From: DASQUK01 sp963756425
Lineage (GTDB): Bacteria > Actinomycetota > Acidimicrobiia > Acidimicrobiales > VFJN01
Assembly: GCA_963756425.1 (NCBI GenBank)
Contig: CAVWNW010000002.1
Span: 59,504 to 123,503, forward strand
Length of the DNA stretch: 64,000 nucleotides
Reading direction: 5' to 3'
The notes below the pieces were generated by a model. The model worked only from the letters and a program-made list of their open reading frames with translations. It did no database searches and was not told the DNA's origin. Below, in pieces: positions 7,873 to 15,345 of this stretch (positions within the stretch are counted from its first letter, which is position 1; each line of letters begins with the position of its first letter). The position numbers and the translations under genes were made by a program.

Positions 7873-8718
7873 ATGAGGCGTTTGGCAGTTTCGGCATCTG
7901 TCGTCTTAGCGGTGCTGGGCGGGGCCGTCAGCCCGGCGGGAGCGATCACCGGAGGGGAGCTCGACGGCAACCGCCACCCGAACGTGGCCATGATCGCCTT
8001 CTACCAGCCAGACGGCCGCTTCCGCTGTTCGGCGACGCTCGTGTCACCAACCGTGCTCATCACCGCGGCCCACTGCACCGACGGTGTCCAGGGAAAGACG
8101 ATCGTCACGTTCGACACGGTTTCTCCCCAGCCCGTCCCACGGGCGACCGACGACACCGGCAACGGGCTCTCGAACACCGGGTACACGACGACGCCTCAAG
8201 GCTGGCTGGCCGGCACTCCGCACACCCACCCCCTGTGGGACGGTGAGCTGCAACTCAACGACCTGCACGACGTCGGCGTGATCGTGCTCGACGCGCCTTA
8301 CAACGCGGCCACACTGGCGAGCCTGCCACCGCTCAACTATCTCGAAACCCTGTCCCAGGGCAACGGTGGGCTGAACAAGCAGACCTTCGAGCTCGTCGGT
8401 TACGGGGTGTTCTTCGACAAGCCCGCCGATGGACCGCAGAAGCCCGCTGCTGTCAGTGATCTGACCCGCCGCTTCACCACGGCGGTCGGGCAGAACGCGA
8501 CGTCGCAGGTGCTGAAACTCGCCGAGAACAAGAACGACTCGCGGGCCGGAGGCGGGTCCTGCTTTGGCGACTCCGGCGGGCCCGTGTTCCAGGGGGGGTA
8601 CCTCGTTGGCGACACCAGTTTCGGTGCGAGCCAGTTCTGCCGTAGCTTCGGCGGCTACTACCGACTCGACATCGCCGACGCCCGCTCCTTCCTCGACGAC
8701 TTCGTGCCCGTTCCCTGA
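7873..8718 (+). CDS. Secreted trypsin-like serine protease
   Basis: A 281-residue S1-family protease. It has a cleavable signal peptide (residues ~1-24, ending SPAGA) and a mature start ITGGELDGN resembling the IVGG of trypsins. The catalytic residues are His67 (LITAAHC), Asp133 (LHDVGVIVL) and Ser234 (GDSGGP). Cysteines at 52/68 and 230/271 would form the usual disulfides. No prodomain is visible, so the enzyme may be active on export. The ATG at 7873 follows CAGGAGGT at ideal spacing, and upstream in-frame sequence lacks a signal peptide. It is monocistronic. The 257 nt before it hold no gene. Confidence 0.88.
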   Translation: MRRLAVSASVVLAVLGGAVSPAGAITGGELDGNRHPNVAMIAFYQPDGRFRCSATLVSPTVLITAAHCTDGVQGKTIVTFDTVSPQPVPRATDDTGNGLSNTGYTTTPQGWLAGTPHTHPLWDGELQLNDLHDVGVIVLDAPYNAATLASLPPLNYLETLSQGNGGLNKQTFELVGYGVFFDKPADGPQKPAAVSDLTRRFTTAVGQNATSQVLKLAENKNDSRAGGGSCFGDSGGPVFQGGYLVGDTSFGASQFCRSFGGYYRLDIADARSFLDDFVPVP

Positions 8719-8812
8719 GAGATCTGCTGGTCGGCGTGTGTCATGTGCGGGCCATTCTGAACTCATACTGGGCAGGTTGGGCCCGTCCGGAGGGCAGGGT
8801 TGCTGATCTGGC

Positions 8813-9322
8813 TCAGCCGGCAGAGAGGTGGCGGACCATAGTGATCGAGGTACCACCCGTCCGGTTCTCCCGACCGCTGCCGTCGACGGGCCGGAACCCG
8901 AAGCGCTCGTAGAGGCGGCGGGCCGGATTGTCGGCGCGCACGCTCAGGCTCACCGCGGCGAACATCCGCTCGGCGTCCAGCAGCAGCCGCTGCAGCAGCG
9001 TCCCGCCGATGCCCTGCCCGGTGAGCGCCGGGTCGACGGCGATGGCCATCTCCGGGATGGTGTCGTCCACGTAGCCGTAGGCCGCGTTGTCGCCCATCAG
9101 CAGCCGCAGCCAGGCCGCGCCTACTGGCTCGCCGTGCCGCATGGCGACCACGCCGAGGTCGCTGGGGCGCCCCCAGCCGTCCACGTAGCGGGCCAGCTCG
9201 GGCATGCCCTTGAGCGCCTCGACGCCGTCGACCTCGTCGCCGGCATGGGCCGCCTCCAGCAGCATCCGCCACAGGAACGGCTCGTCGCCCACCACCGCGG
9301 CCCGCACCGTCAACTCGACCAC
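8813..9322 (-). CDS. GNAT-family N-acetyltransferase
   Basis: A 169-residue acetyl-CoA-dependent acetyltransferase. The GNAT core is visible: an N-terminal strand/helix ELTVRAAVVGDEPFLWRML, motif A AIAVDPALTGQGIGGTLLQRLL with the pyrophosphate-binding Q-x2-G-x-G, and motif B LSVRADNPARRLYERFGFRP. The C-terminus ends TSITMVRHL. The substrate is unknown. The start is a GTG at 9322, and a later GTG at 9307 is possible. It is divergent from the VOC-family gene at 9371. Confidence 0.85.
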   Translation of the reverse strand: MVELTVRAAVVGDEPFLWRMLLEAAHAGDEVDGVEALKGMPELARYVDGWGRPSDLGVVAMRHGEPVGAAWLRLLMGDNAAYGYVDDTIPEMAIAVDPALTGQGIGGTLLQRLLLDAERMFAAVSLSVRADNPARRLYERFGFRPVDGSGRENRTGGTSITMVRHLSAG

Positions 9323-9370
9323 CCGAAAAGGTCTACCGCCACCACCGCGCGAATCGGGTAGGACAGGGGC

Positions 9371-9736
9371 ATGACGATCGCCGAGCTCAGAGCCGTCGTG
9401 CTGGACACACCCGAGCCGCGAAAGCTGGCCGAGTTCTACCGGGCGCTGGTCGGGGGTGAGATCACCTACGACGACGGGGAGTGGGTGAAGCTGCGGGACG
9501 GCGACACGGTGGTGCTGAGCTTCCAGCTGGCGCCCGACTACCAGCCACCGGTGTGGCCCAGCGCCGAGCACGGCCAGCAGTTCCACATCGACGTGAGCGT
9601 GGACGACGTCGACCGGGCCGAGGCCGAGGTGCTGGACCTGGGCGCCACCAAGCACGAAGTGCAGCCCCCCGAGGGCGAGGCGTGGCGGGTCTACCTCGAC
9701 CCCACCGGCCACCCCTTCTGCCTGTGCTGGGACTAG
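9371..9736 (+). CDS. VOC-family (glyoxalase-like) protein
   Basis: A 121-residue single-chain protein of the vicinal-oxygen-chelate superfamily. It consists of two beta-alpha-beta3 modules: LRAVVLDTPEPRKLAEFYRALVGGE and QFHIDVSVDDVDRAEAEVLDLGA, then the C-terminal strand WRVYLDPTGHPFCLCWD. Metal-ligand positions are only partly conserved (His in QFHID, Glu missing at the usual end), so it may bind a ligand rather than catalyse. An ATG start at 9371 follows AGGGG closely. Its specific role is unknown. Confidence 0.8.
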   Translation: MTIAELRAVVLDTPEPRKLAEFYRALVGGEITYDDGEWVKLRDGDTVVLSFQLAPDYQPPVWPSAEHGQQFHIDVSVDDVDRAEAEVLDLGATKHEVQPPEGEAWRVYLDPTGHPFCLCWD

Positions 9737-9793
9737 CGGTCCGACAATCGCGCCCGGGTCCTCGTACGAGCTCAGCGGATTAGCTTCCCGTCG

Positions 9794-10522
9794 ATGACCC
9801 CCGCTCGCCCTCCTGTCGTAAGCCAGGCCGAATGGGACGCAGCCTTGGCAGCCATAACCGAGCGCGAAGAGACCGTCGGCACCGCGATGCACCAGCTCGC
9901 CACCGCGCGGAAGCGCATGCCGATGGTGCGGGTCGAGCATGACTACCGGTTCGAGGGTCCCAACGGGCGGCGGTCGCTGCCCGAGCTGTTCGACGGGCGC
10001 AGCCAGCTCATCCTGTACCGGTTCTACTTCGAGGAAGGAGTTGACGGCTGGCCCGCGGCCGGGTGCGCCGGCTGCTCGTCCGTCGCCGACGGTATTCCCC
10101 ACCTCGGCCTCCTGCACGCCCGCGACATCACGTTCGCCATGGCATCGCCCGCGCCTCAGGCGAACCTACGCCGCTACGCCGAGCGCATGGGCTGGACCGA
10201 CGTGCCCTGGTACACGATCTGCACCGAGCGCTTCTCGGCGGACTTCGGGGTCGACGAGTGGTTCGGTCTCAACGTGTTCCTGCGCGACGGCGACGACGTC
10301 TACCGCACCTACTTCCTCCAGCACGGGCCGATGGTCCAGACCATCGGCAGCATCTGGAGCATGATGTCCCTCACCCCTTACGGCGGGCAGTCCGACGACG
10401 AAGACGCGCCCGAGGGCTGGCCGCAGGCGCCGGTGTCGTTCTGGTACCGCCGTCATGACGAGTTCGACGAACCGGCGCCGTCAGCCAGCAGCGACGACAA
10501 CGCCGACGGCGACCAGCGATAA
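9794..10522 (+). CDS. DUF899-family thioredoxin-like protein
   Basis: A 242-residue protein of the DUF899 family (thioredoxin fold, function unassigned). Family signatures are ARKRMPMVRVEHDYRFEGPNG near residue 40, then LPELFDGRSQLILYRF, GCAGCSSVAD, a middle strand RDITFAMASPAP, and the late motif YFLQHGPMVQTIGSIWSMM with PVSFWYRRHDEF at the C-terminus. The Cys pair in GCAGCS sits where thioredoxin-type proteins carry their active site. The start ATG at 9794 has only a weak ribosome-binding site (CCCGTCG), so a leaderless start is possible. Confidence 0.85.
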   Translation: MTPARPPVVSQAEWDAALAAITEREETVGTAMHQLATARKRMPMVRVEHDYRFEGPNGRRSLPELFDGRSQLILYRFYFEEGVDGWPAAGCAGCSSVADGIPHLGLLHARDITFAMASPAPQANLRRYAERMGWTDVPWYTICTERFSADFGVDEWFGLNVFLRDGDDVYRTYFLQHGPMVQTIGSIWSMMSLTPYGGQSDDEDAPEGWPQAPVSFWYRRHDEFDEPAPSASSDDNADGDQR

Positions 10523-10863
10523 CAATCTGCGAACAGAGACCCTTCGAGGCCGCCAGCGATCGGTTCGGGCAATCGGTGCGCGCCGGCCGCGCCCTCATCC
10601 GGCGATTGGGACAGACGCGTGTTCGTGGGTGTCGTTTGATGGAACCACCGATCGCGGCGAAGCAGATCCCGGGCGTGGGTACCGGCGCCCTCCTTCGACC
10701 GCTGCTTGGCGACCGACAATGGTGGAGGCGGCAGCGCGGCTGGTGATCGGCCAACCCTCCCGACCCAGACCGTGGTCACGGGTGCTCGGTGCTTGGTCGG
10801 CGATGATTTCGGGCCTGCGATGCCGTCTACGCAGTGACGCATCGCACCAGTAGGGAGGACACC
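10523..10863. other. Intergenic region, no gene recognised
   Basis: About 340 nt between the DUF899 gene and the RibD-like gene. No frame shows a convincing coding pattern on either strand. The sequence just before 10864 supplies a good ribosome-binding site (AGGGAGGA) for the next gene. A degenerate gene cannot be excluded, but I see no recognisable family fragment. Confidence 0.4.
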
Positions 10864-11490
10864 ATGGGCAAGCTCATCGTGACCGAGTTCATGACGCTGG
10901 ACGGGGTGGCACAGGCGCCCGGCGGGCCCGACGAGGATCGCGACAGCGGGTTCACCCACGGCGGCTGGCAGGCGCCGTTGCTGGACCAGGAGTCGGGTGA
11001 CGTCATGTTCGAGAAAGCGAAGAGCATGGACGCACTGCTCCTCGGTCGGAAGACCTACGAGATCTTCGCCAGTTACTGGCCCACGGCTCCCGAGGAGATC
11101 CCGTTCACCGGACTGCTCAACCGGATCCCCAAGTACGTGGCCAGCCACACCCTGAGCGGCCCTCTAGCCTGGCAAGGCTCGGAACTCCTCGTTGGCGACC
11201 TCGCCGAGAGCATTACGGACGTGAAGGCGGGCCATGATGAGGTTCACGTCATCGGCAGCCTGGATCTCGTGCAGTCACTGCTGCGTCACGGCCTCGTGGA
11301 CCGGTTGAGCCTGTGGCAGTACCCCCTGCTGCTCGGCAGCGGCAAGCGCGTGTTCGCCGACGGGACCGTTCCCACCGCCCTGCATTTGACCGACTCGGTC
11401 ACCCATACCCACGGCACGCTCGAGCTCACCTATGAGACGGCCGGGATCCCCACTTATGGCGTCATCGCCGCGGAGGCGGACGACCTGTAA
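10864..11490 (+). CDS. Dihydrofolate reductase / RibD C-terminal family protein
   Basis: A 208-residue NADPH-dependent reductase-fold protein of the RibD-C/DHFR superfamily (YyaP/YwjB-like). Landmarks are the N-terminal strand KLIVTEFMTLDGVAQAP, the LLLGRKTYEIFASYWP motif, YVASHTL, a nucleotide-binding strand DEVHVIGSLDLVQSLL, and LLLGSGKRVF near the end. Family members are often annotated as dihydrofolate reductase, but the true substrate is usually unknown. The ATG at 10864 is chosen over one 30 nt upstream because it follows AGGGAGGACACC. Confidence 0.85.
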   Translation: MGKLIVTEFMTLDGVAQAPGGPDEDRDSGFTHGGWQAPLLDQESGDVMFEKAKSMDALLLGRKTYEIFASYWPTAPEEIPFTGLLNRIPKYVASHTLSGPLAWQGSELLVGDLAESITDVKAGHDEVHVIGSLDLVQSLLRHGLVDRLSLWQYPLLLGSGKRVFADGTVPTALHLTDSVTHTHGTLELTYETAGIPTYGVIAAEADDL

Positions 11491-11591
11491 CGCCTCGCCG
11501 GGAGATCACCAGCGGGCGATGACGACGGGTCGACACTCGACACCGCTGCCCCCCATCGCCATGCGCTCCCTCGCCCGGTGCATCCTCGATC

Positions 11592-11987
11592 TCAAGGCGG
11601 CCGAGGGCTGTAGATCTCGACCAGGTTGCCGTCGGGGTCGTAGACCATCGCGTAGCGGACGCCCCAGGGGGCATCCCACGGCGTGCGATCAACCTTGTAG
11701 CCGAGCCCCTTGAGCTTGGTGAACAGCGCATCGACGTCCCCGGCGGAGTCGACCTTGAACCCAAGTGCCACCCGGCCATGGGGCCCCGGCCGATAGTCCG
11801 GCGCATACAGATTGGCCCACTGCTTCGTACAGTCCCAGTAGATCTGCAGTCCGCCGGGAAGCTCCAGTTCGACGTGGATCTGGCCGTACGCCTCGACCGG
11901 GAACTTGAAACCCAGGTGCCGGTAGAAGGTGAGCGACCGAGCCATGTCGTCGACTACGACGCAGATGAAACCGGGACGAGGGTTCAT
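11592..11987 (-). CDS. VOC-family (glyoxalase-like) protein
   Basis: A 131-residue glyoxalase/bleomycin-resistance-type protein. Module one is FICVVVDDMARSLTFYRHLGFKF. Module two is RVALGFKVDSAGDVDALFTKLKGLG, followed by RYAMVYDPDGNLVEIYSP, whose final Glu is the usual metal ligand. The ATG at 11987 gives the standard start of this fold, and 17 upstream in-frame codons look like spacer. Its physiological substrate is unknown. It is convergent with the RibD-like gene. Confidence 0.85.
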   Translation of the reverse strand: MNPRPGFICVVVDDMARSLTFYRHLGFKFPVEAYGQIHVELELPGGLQIYWDCTKQWANLYAPDYRPGPHGRVALGFKVDSAGDVDALFTKLKGLGYKVDRTPWDAPWGVRYAMVYDPDGNLVEIYSPRPP

Positions 11988-12117
11988 TGTCTGATGGTCC
12001 CCCGGCTTGAGCCGTGATTCAAACTCGGGCTCGGGCACACCACGGAACTGCCGCTCGCTCGGTGCAGACCTGGTGCATCTCCCACGTACTCGCGGGGACG
12101 CTGGCGGCGCCCGGCGG

Positions 12118-12123
12118 TACGGT
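12118..12123 (+). promoter_or_regulatory. -10 box of the tandem-VOC gene (leaderless)
   Basis: TACGGT fits the actinobacterial TANNNT -10 consensus and ends 7 nt before the ATG at 12131, so transcription should begin at or beside the start codon. Confidence 0.55.
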
Positions 12124-12130
12124 GCGCGCC

Positions 12131-12808
12131 ATGGCGCTTGCGAGGTTCAAGGACGTCGTCATCGACGGGGCGGACCCGGCCCGGCTGGGTCGCTTCTGGG
12201 CCGACCTACTCGGTCGGACGTTGCATCTGCACGACGACGGGGACGCCGACGTCCAAGGCCCGACGCCCCAGCACACGGTTTGGGTCAACCGAGTGCCGGA
12301 ACCCAAGACCACCAAGCAGCGCGTGCACTTCGACATCTACGCGCGGACGCTCGCCGATCTCGAAGCGCTCGGGTCGCGAGTCGTCGAGCCCCAGCGAGAG
12401 GGCCGGTCGTGGACCGTCATGGCCGACGTCGAAGGCGGCGAGTACTGCGCGTTCCTGCGTGACGAGATCCCCGCTGAGCGGATGCATGGTCTCGTCGTCG
12501 ACAGTACCGACCCAATGGCCCAGGCCGAGTGGTGGGCCGGGGTCTACGACGCCGACGTCACGCACAACGAGCTCGGCTGGTCCACCGTCGAGAAGGTCGT
12601 CGGCATGCCGATCCTCACGATGGACTTCGTCCCGGTGCCGGAGCCCAAGACGGTCAAGAACCGGATCCACTGGGACGTCTCGGCAACCTCGGTCGAGCCG
12701 TTGGCCGATGCCGGTGCGACGGTGCTGCGACCCAAGGGTGACGGCGGCATCACTTGGACCGTGATGGTGGACCCCGAGGGCAACGAGTTCTGCGTGTTCG
12801 CCGACTGA
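12131..12808 (+). CDS. Tandem VOC-domain protein
   Basis: A 225-residue protein made of two homologous glyoxalase-like units. Unit 1 (about 1-115) holds FKDVVIDGADPARLGRFWADLLG, NRVPEPKTTKQRVHFDIYA, and WTVMADVEGGEYCAFL. Unit 2 (about 116-225) repeats HGLVVDSTDPMAQAEWWAGVY, VPVPEPKTVKNRIHWDVSA and WTVMVDPEGNEFCVFAD. The repeated VPEPK-T-K-x-R-x-H-x-D motif shows an internal duplication. The family matches actinobacterial glyoxalase-like proteins of unknown substrate. The start is supported by a -10 box 7 nt upstream and by the lack of a ribosome-binding site. Confidence 0.85.
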   Translation: MALARFKDVVIDGADPARLGRFWADLLGRTLHLHDDGDADVQGPTPQHTVWVNRVPEPKTTKQRVHFDIYARTLADLEALGSRVVEPQREGRSWTVMADVEGGEYCAFLRDEIPAERMHGLVVDSTDPMAQAEWWAGVYDADVTHNELGWSTVEKVVGMPILTMDFVPVPEPKTVKNRIHWDVSATSVEPLADAGATVLRPKGDGGITWTVMVDPEGNEFCVFAD

Positions 12809-12831
12809 GTCGCGATCGGGCAGCGGTTGCG

Positions 12832-13230
12832 TCACTGGCCCGCTTGGCTCGTGACTCGGTCGACATCGAGCGTCGCCGCAAACCGCATCGTGCCCGGCGG
12901 TTCGACATCCACGTGCGCACCCCGGTACTTGATCGCCACCTCGCGTTCGAGGGCAAGCAGCGGGTCGGGAACGAGGTGCACCCGGCCACGAAGCTCCAGA
13001 TATCTCGTCGGCTCGGCGGGATCGACGATGACGACCGACGCACGCGGATCGCGCCGGAGGTTGCGAAGCTTTTGGCGCCCGTCGACCAGGCTGAAATGCA
13101 CAGCCCCGTCCTTCCAGATGAACCAGATGGGCGTGGTCTGGGGCTCGCCCTTCGGCCCGATCGTGGAGACGAACGCGACGGCCGTGGAGTCCACAAGCGG
13201 CGCCAAGCTGGTCGGGATCCCTGCCGGCAT
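12832..13230 (-). CDS. PPOX-class flavin/F420-dependent enzyme
   Basis: A 132-residue split-beta-barrel oxidoreductase of the pyridoxamine-phosphate-oxidase-like class. Features are VAFVSTIGPKGEPQTTPIWFIW at the start of the barrel, KLRNLRRDPRASVVIVDP (the cofactor-phosphate-binding Arg/Lys region), RYLELRGRVHLVPD and a short C-terminal extension. In actinobacteria these often use F420, and the window also encodes an F420H2:NADP oxidoreductase. The ATG at 13230 lies 7 nt downstream of a TACCCT -10 element (13243-13238) with no ribosome-binding site, so the mRNA is probably leaderless. Confidence 0.8.
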   Translation of the reverse strand: MPAGIPTSLAPLVDSTAVAFVSTIGPKGEPQTTPIWFIWKDGAVHFSLVDGRQKLRNLRRDPRASVVIVDPAEPTRYLELRGRVHLVPDPLLALEREVAIKYRGAHVDVEPPGTMRFAATLDVDRVTSQAGQ

Positions 13231-13377
13231 CGGAGGGAGGGTAGCGACACCCGTTCCCGAGGGCTGCGGCTTCCGGCGCCACTGGCCACGGCGTTTTGTG
13301 CCGGGCTGCGGCGGGCAGCACCCGCCTGCAGCGGGCAATATGCCCGAAACGCGTGTGTCCGCAAAGGAGGGCACAGG

Positions 13378-13680
13378 ATGTCCGCTGAGGTGTACACCCT
13401 GGGCGCCTTGCGAGCCAAGCGTGGAAAGGAGAGCGAGTTCATTGCTGCGTGGCAGGCGCTTGGCCGTTACGTCAACAGCCTTCCGCACCCGCCCGGCAAG
13501 GGAACCGTCTTGCAGAGTGTCGATGATCCGCAGCAGTTCTACTCATTCGGGCCATGGCGCACGCTTGACGACATCCAGGAGATGCGGAGCCAGCCGGAGA
13601 CTCCCAAGGAGATCGCCAAGCTGATGGACCTCTGCGAAGAAGGACGACCGGGCACGTTTCGGGTAGTTGCCACCGCCTGA
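13378..13680 (+). CDS. Antibiotic-biosynthesis-monooxygenase-like small protein
   Basis: A 100-residue protein with the size and pattern of the dimeric alpha/beta-barrel ABM fold. It has VYTLGALRAKRGKESEFIAAWQALG at the N-terminus (strand plus helix), then VLQSVDDPQQFYSFGPWRTLDDI, and a C-terminal strand GTFRVVATA. Family members can be cofactor-free monooxygenases or heme-degrading enzymes, but no diagnostic residues identify a function here. The ATG at 13378 follows AAAGGAGGG at good spacing. Confidence 0.7.
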   Translation: MSAEVYTLGALRAKRGKESEFIAAWQALGRYVNSLPHPPGKGTVLQSVDDPQQFYSFGPWRTLDDIQEMRSQPETPKEIAKLMDLCEEGRPGTFRVVATA

Positions 13681-13768
13681 CGCGCCTGGCGCCCGAACTG
13701 CCGATCTCGAGCGGCGTCGTCATGTGCTGCTCCCGCGGGAGACGGCGTGCGCTCCGTTCGGGCAACCT

Positions 13769-14401
13769 GTGCGCGTGTCGAGTCGCACCGCAGCACGGAT
13801 TGCCCTGGCTCTTCAGGCGCTGTACGTCGCCTTGACCTTCGGTTGGAGAAGCTGGCTGCACTACCGCTCGACGGGCGACACGGGCTTCCGCCTCGGCCCG
13901 AAGACGCCATTTGCAGCACGCGTGGCGAGCGGCCTCATGGTCGGCGGAGCCGCGACCGGCCTGGTCGGTACCGCGATCGCAGCACGGGCAGAGTCGCGAG
14001 TGACGCCACGACGGTTCGTGGCCCTGATCGGAATCGTCTGCGGTCTGCTCGGGACGTATAGAGCTCAGCTCGACATGGGACGTTCCTGGCGGATCGGAGT
14101 CGATGCCGACGAGAACACCAACCTGGTGACCCACGGGTTGTTTCGCTACGCCCGCAATCCCATCTTCTCGTTCATGACGATCGTCGGGTTCTCGAGCTTC
14201 GCCGCCGCTCCGAACCGGGCAACTGCGGCGGGTGCAGCGATGCTCGCCGCCGGTGTGGAGGTACAAGTGCGGCTGGTGGAAGAGCCCTATCTTCAAGCGA
14301 CCCACAAAGACGCGTACACCACATTCGCCCAACGCACAGGACGCTTCCTCCCGAAGATCGGCAGGCTCCGGAGTCACATCGCGTCATGCCAGATGCGTTG
14401 A
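13769..14401 (+). CDS. Isoprenylcysteine carboxyl methyltransferase-family membrane protein
   Basis: A ~210-residue multi-pass membrane protein of the ICMT/PEMT-like superfamily. The SAM-binding C-terminal region is clear: THGLFRYARNPIFSFMTIVG, then VEEPYLQATHKDAYTTFAQRTGRFLP, which matches the HG-x-Y/F-R-x2-RNP and EEP-x-L...Y-x2-Y motifs. About four to five helices precede and surround it. The substrate is unknown, and in bacteria these methylate diverse small molecules or lipids. The start is uncertain: GTG codons at 13769 and 13775 both fit, without a clear ribosome-binding site. Confidence 0.75.
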   Translation: MRVSSRTAARIALALQALYVALTFGWRSWLHYRSTGDTGFRLGPKTPFAARVASGLMVGGAATGLVGTAIAARAESRVTPRRFVALIGIVCGLLGTYRAQLDMGRSWRIGVDADENTNLVTHGLFRYARNPIFSFMTIVGFSSFAAAPNRATAAGAAMLAAGVEVQVRLVEEPYLQATHKDAYTTFAQRTGRFLPKIGRLRSHIASCQMR

Positions 14402-14454
14402 ACCTCGCCCGAGCCCGACCCGGCGCGGTGTCGGTTACGCCATGGCAATGCCCT

Positions 14455-15345
14455 TCACGCGTCGCGGAGCTGGAAGAGCGTCAGGCCCGAGAGCAGCGCG
14501 AATCCGGCATAGGTGGCGAGCACGCCCAGGCCCGGCCACGGGCCGATCGGCAGCTCGTCCAGCCTCATCGTGTGCTGGACGGAGAGGCCGGCCTCCATGG
14601 GCCCGTAGCGCTCGAGGCGTTGCTGCCAGCGCGGGTCGGACACGAGCTGGGCGACGATCGGAAGGCGTAGAGCAAGGTGGCCCGTAGCGCTCGAGGCGCT
14701 GCTGCCACCGGGGTCGGACAGGAGCTGGGCGACGATCGGGAAGGCGTAGAGCAAGGTCAGGACACCGGTGATCGCTCCCGCGGTGCCCCGGACGGCGGTG
14801 GCGACGCCGAGGCTGAGCAGCGCCACGAGCGCGAGGTACAGCACGGTGCCGACCGCCGCCCGCAGCGTCGATCCGTCGGCGAGCGACAGGGGCTCGTACC
14901 CGTTGGCGCTCGTGAACCCGTTGCCGGGCAGGATCGCCCGGCCGGCCACCAGCGAGCCGAGCACCCCGAGAACGCCGGTCACCAGCGCCACGGTGGTCAC
15001 GGCCGCCACCTTGGCCAGCAGGACTAGACGTCGCGACGGGTTCGCGGCAAGGGTCGAGCCGATCGTCCCGGTGCCGTACTCGCTGCTCATCGCCTGCACT
15101 GCGAACACGACGACCGCCGCCTGTCCCAACCAGATGCCGCTGAGGCTGAGCTTGGTGGTGTCCTCGAAGCACTCGGACGGCGTCGGGCACTGCGAGGTGT
15201 CGACGGAGGCGACGGCGCCGGCGCTGCCCGCCACCGTCAGGGCAACCGCGGCTGCGAGCAGCCACGGCGTGCTCGGGACCGTCCACAGCTTGGTCCATTC
15301 GGCCCGGATGGCGCGATGCAGGCGTCGCACCGGCAGCGGCGTCAC
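14455..15345 (-). CDS. ABC-2-type transporter permease carrying an internal duplication
   Basis: A 296-residue permease with six hydrophobic segments: WLLAAAVALTVAGSAGAVA, a periplasmic loop with a CPTPSECF cysteine pair, FAVQAMSSEYGTGTIGSTL (the cytosolic coupling region typical of this family), then four more helices. The GTG start overlaps the stop of the preceding permease (GTGA), and the ATPase is just before that, so all three form one exporter operon. Residues around PIVAQLLSDP occur twice because of a 79-bp tandem duplication (14602-14759). The first copy reads partly out of frame. Cargo unknown. Confidence 0.85.
   Translation of the reverse strand: MTPLPVRRLHRAIRAEWTKLWTVPSTPWLLAAAVALTVAGSAGAVASVDTSQCPTPSECFEDTTKLSLSGIWLGQAAVVVFAVQAMSSEYGTGTIGSTLAANPSRRLVLLAKVAAVTTVALVTGVLGVLGSLVAGRAILPGNGFTSANGYEPLSLADGSTLRAAVGTVLYLALVALLSLGVATAVRGTAGAITGVLTLLYAFPIVAQLLSDPGGSSASSATGHLALRLPIVAQLVSDPRWQQRLERYGPMEAGLSVQHTMRLDELPIGPWPGLGVLATYAGFALLSGLTLFQLRDA
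14602..14759. repeat. Imperfect 79-bp tandem duplication inside the permease gene
   Basis: Two adjacent copies (14602-14680 and 14681-14759) begin CCCGTAGCGCTCGAGGCG and end AAGGCGTAGAGCAAGG. They differ by a few substitutions plus two compensating one-base indels (GCCAGCGCGGGTC against GCCACCGGGGTC, and GATCGGAAGG against GATCGGGAAGG). Because of those indels the overall reading frame is preserved, adding 26 codons to the permease. Confidence 0.85.

Noticed and set aside
10523..10863. Possible decayed mobile-element gene
   Set aside because: No terminal repeats, transposase motif or convincing frame could be identified by eye.
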